Assembly: GCF_014652895.1 (NCBI RefSeq) | Contig: NZ_BMZR01000003.1 | Span: forward strand, 268,015 to 332,014 | Source: Psychrobacter glaciei | GTDB lineage: Bacteria; Pseudomonadota; Gammaproteobacteria; Pseudomonadales; Moraxellaceae | Direction: 5' to 3' | DNA length: 64,000 bases | Program-made: the position numbers and the translations under genes | The notes under the pieces: generated by a model | Seen by the model: only the letters and a program-made list of their open reading frames with translations | What the model was told of the DNA's origin: nothing | Databases searched by the model: none | Shown here: one piece after another, positions 62,800-64,000 of the stretch | Numbering within the stretch: the first letter of the stretch is position 1 | Layout: each line of letters opens with the position of its first letter

Positions 62800-63735
62800 A
62801 TGAATACAAAGGATGTAAATGCCACCAGTAGCGATACTACTAAGCCAAATATTGCCTTTATTGGGCTTGGTAATATGGGCGCACCGATGGCAGAAAACTT
62901 GTTAAAAGCAGGTTATACACTATCTGTCTATGATTTGTCTGAGGACGCGACTCAGCGTTTACAGCAAGCGGGTGCCAGCGTGGCTGATAGCCCGAAAGAT
63001 GCTGCAAACAATGCCCAAGTCGTCATTAGTATGTTACCAGCTGGCAAGCACGTCCATTCTGTCTATCTTGGAGATAGTGGTCTGCTGGCGAATTTACCAA
63101 AAGGCACCTTGGTCATCGATAGCAGTACGATAGCTGCAGCTGATGCAAGGACGGTAGCAGAGGCGGCAAGTGAGCTTGGCATCGACTTCCTAGATGCGCC
63201 AGTCTCAGGCGGTACGGGCGGCGCTATTGCAGGCAGTTTGACTTTCATCGTAGGCGGCAGTGCTGATGCGTTTGCCAAAGCAGAGCCAATACTAGCCGTT
63301 ATGGGCAAAAACATCTTTCATGCAGGTGACCACGGTGCCGGACAAGTCGCAAAAATCTGTAATAACATGCTGTTAGGTATTCTCATGGCAGGGACGGCAG
63401 AGGCGATCAATTTGGGTGTCAAAAACGGCTTAGATCCAAAAGTTCTGTCGGATATTATGCTACAAAGCTCAGGTCGTAACTGGACACTAGAAGTCTACAA
63501 CCCTTATCCGCAAGTAATGGAAAATGTCCCATCCAGTAATGGTTACCAAGGCGGCTTTATGAGTAAGCTGATGCAAAAAGATCTGAATCTTGCGATGCAA
63601 ACTGCTCAGGACACCAATGTTGAGACACCAATGGGTGCCAAGGCGACAGAGCTGTATGAAGCTCACACAGTAGAGAATGGTGATAGGGACTTTTCTAGCA
63701 TCATGGGTCGTCATGACGCATCGTTGCTGTCTTAG
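62800..63735 (+). CDS. mmsB: 3-hydroxyisobutyrate dehydrogenase
   Basis: This 311-aa beta-hydroxyacid dehydrogenase oxidises 3-hydroxyisobutyrate to methylmalonate semialdehyde, the MmsA substrate, with NAD+. The Rossmann motif IGLGNMGAPMAENL is at 21-34, the substrate loop LDAPVSGGTGGA at about 131-142, and the catalytic Lys185 in GAGQVAKICNNM. The C-terminal GFMSKLMQKDLNLAM is diagnostic of HIBADH. AAGGAATG precedes the ATG. It closes the valine block, followed by a strong terminator and a convergent IclR gene. Confidence 0.95.
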   Translation: MNTKDVNATSSDTTKPNIAFIGLGNMGAPMAENLLKAGYTLSVYDLSEDATQRLQQAGASVADSPKDAANNAQVVISMLPAGKHVHSVYLGDSGLLANLPKGTLVIDSSTIAAADARTVAEAASELGIDFLDAPVSGGTGGAIAGSLTFIVGGSADAFAKAEPILAVMGKNIFHAGDHGAGQVAKICNNMLLGILMAGTAEAINLGVKNGLDPKVLSDIMLQSSGRNWTLEVYNPYPQVMENVPSSNGYQGGFMSKLMQKDLNLAMQTAQDTNVETPMGAKATELYEAHTVENGDRDFSSIMGRHDASLLS

Positions 63736-63760
63736 AAATACCAAGACTTATAGATAAAAA

Positions 63761-63798
63761 AAGGTCTGCGCTAGTATTATAGCGCAGACCTTTTTTTT
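63761..63798. terminator. bidirectional terminator after mmsB
   Basis: AAGGTCTGCGCTA and TAGCGCAGACCTT form a perfect 13-bp stem around GTATTA, with A and T runs outside. It serves mmsB and the convergent IclR gene. Confidence 0.93.
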
Positions 63799-63824
63799 GA
63801 GTTTGGTTTTGATTGTCAATGTTG

Positions 63825-64000
63825 TTAATTTTGTAGGTCATATACTAGCGTCTGCACATCCTGCGCAGCTTTTCGCAGTCTTGGTACATGGGTCAACAGC
63901 TCGTCTAGCGACACGCGTATGGTTGGTGCATGCAAATAGAGAGAAGCTAGATAGCGTGACTTCTTGTCCAATATAGGCACAGCGACTGCCACCATCTCAG
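63825..64000 (-). CDS. IclR-family regulator (C-terminal part, cut by window edge)
   Basis: This is the last 58 codons or so of a regulator that continues past the right edge. The reading EMVAVAVPILDKKSRYLASLY followed by LHAPTIRVSLDELLTHVPRLRKAA is the end of the IclR effector domain (VPVxDxxGxxxAxLxxxAPxxR pattern), stopping at TAA 63825-63827. The DNA-binding N-terminus is outside. Its position next to the mms genes makes it a candidate regulator of valine or propionate catabolism. Confidence 0.82.
   Translation of the reverse strand, partial: EMVAVAVPILDKKSRYLASLYLHAPTIRVSLDELLTHVPRLRKAAQDVQTLVYDLQN

Overview
The window looks like chromosomal DNA of a Psychrobacter-type gammaproteobacterium (Moraxellaceae). 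Supporting signs are the moderate GC content, a DcaP-like porin, a membrane delta-9 desaturase, the protein sequences of housekeeping genes (guaB, glmM, cysS, cca, pdxH), a PETase/LIP1-like secreted hydrolase, and dispersed short inverted-repeat elements. No phage, plasmid or CRISPR locus was seen, and gene density is high.

Layout. (1) 1-9416: a beta-oxidation-like block comprising the end of an aromatic/dicarboxylic acid MFS transporter, acyl-CoA dehydrogenase, enoyl-CoA hydratase, PaaH-type 3-hydroxyacyl-CoA dehydrogenase, 3-oxoadipyl-CoA-type thiolase, acyl-CoA ligase, thioesterase and DcaP-like porin. The content resembles the Acinetobacter dca (dicarboxylate/adipate) set, with a ligase where dca has a CoA-transferase. 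(2) 9417-24978: a decayed IS3 fragment, both malic enzymes (maeA, maeB), tRNA-Ile2, a pteridine-reductase-like SDR with cca, selO, a desaturase, a glycerophosphodiesterase, a lipoprotein, a PduO-type adenosyltransferase and cysS. (3) 25162-31528: an MscS-type channel, guaB, glmM and pdxH. (4) 31823-41906: an EmrAB-type efflux pair and an electrophile/aldehyde defence group (GST, Hsp31-like protein, CurA-like reductase, YqhD-like aldehyde reductase, NemR-like TetR regulator, aldehyde dehydrogenase) with two matching 15-bp operators. (5) 42032-51318: CRY-DASH photolyase with a DUF3429 protein, nnrS-nsrR with a recognisable NsrR site, twin metallo-beta-lactamase-like proteins, a PETase-like hydrolase and an MFS transporter. 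(6) 51528-64000: a second acyl-CoA ligase, prpE, a GntP permease, and a complete valine/isobutyrate route to propionyl-CoA (mmsA, isobutyryl-CoA dehydrogenase, enoyl-CoA hydratase, HIBYL-CoA hydrolase, mmsB), ending at an IclR regulator cut by the window edge.

How the parts connect. The two catabolic ends feed acetyl-, succinyl- and propionyl-CoA into central metabolism, and malic enzymes can drain C4 acids. A 13-bp element of the form ACCGYWAYGCGGT occurs upstream of both catabolic blocks and may mark a shared regulator. Intergenic space carries three kinds of small repeats: a 170-bp TA-flanked MITE-like element (two full copies, one fragment), elements of about 107 and 134 bp bounded by TATAGTC-type ends, and locus-specific short tandem arrays (periods 5, 13, 14, 15, 17 and 32 bp).
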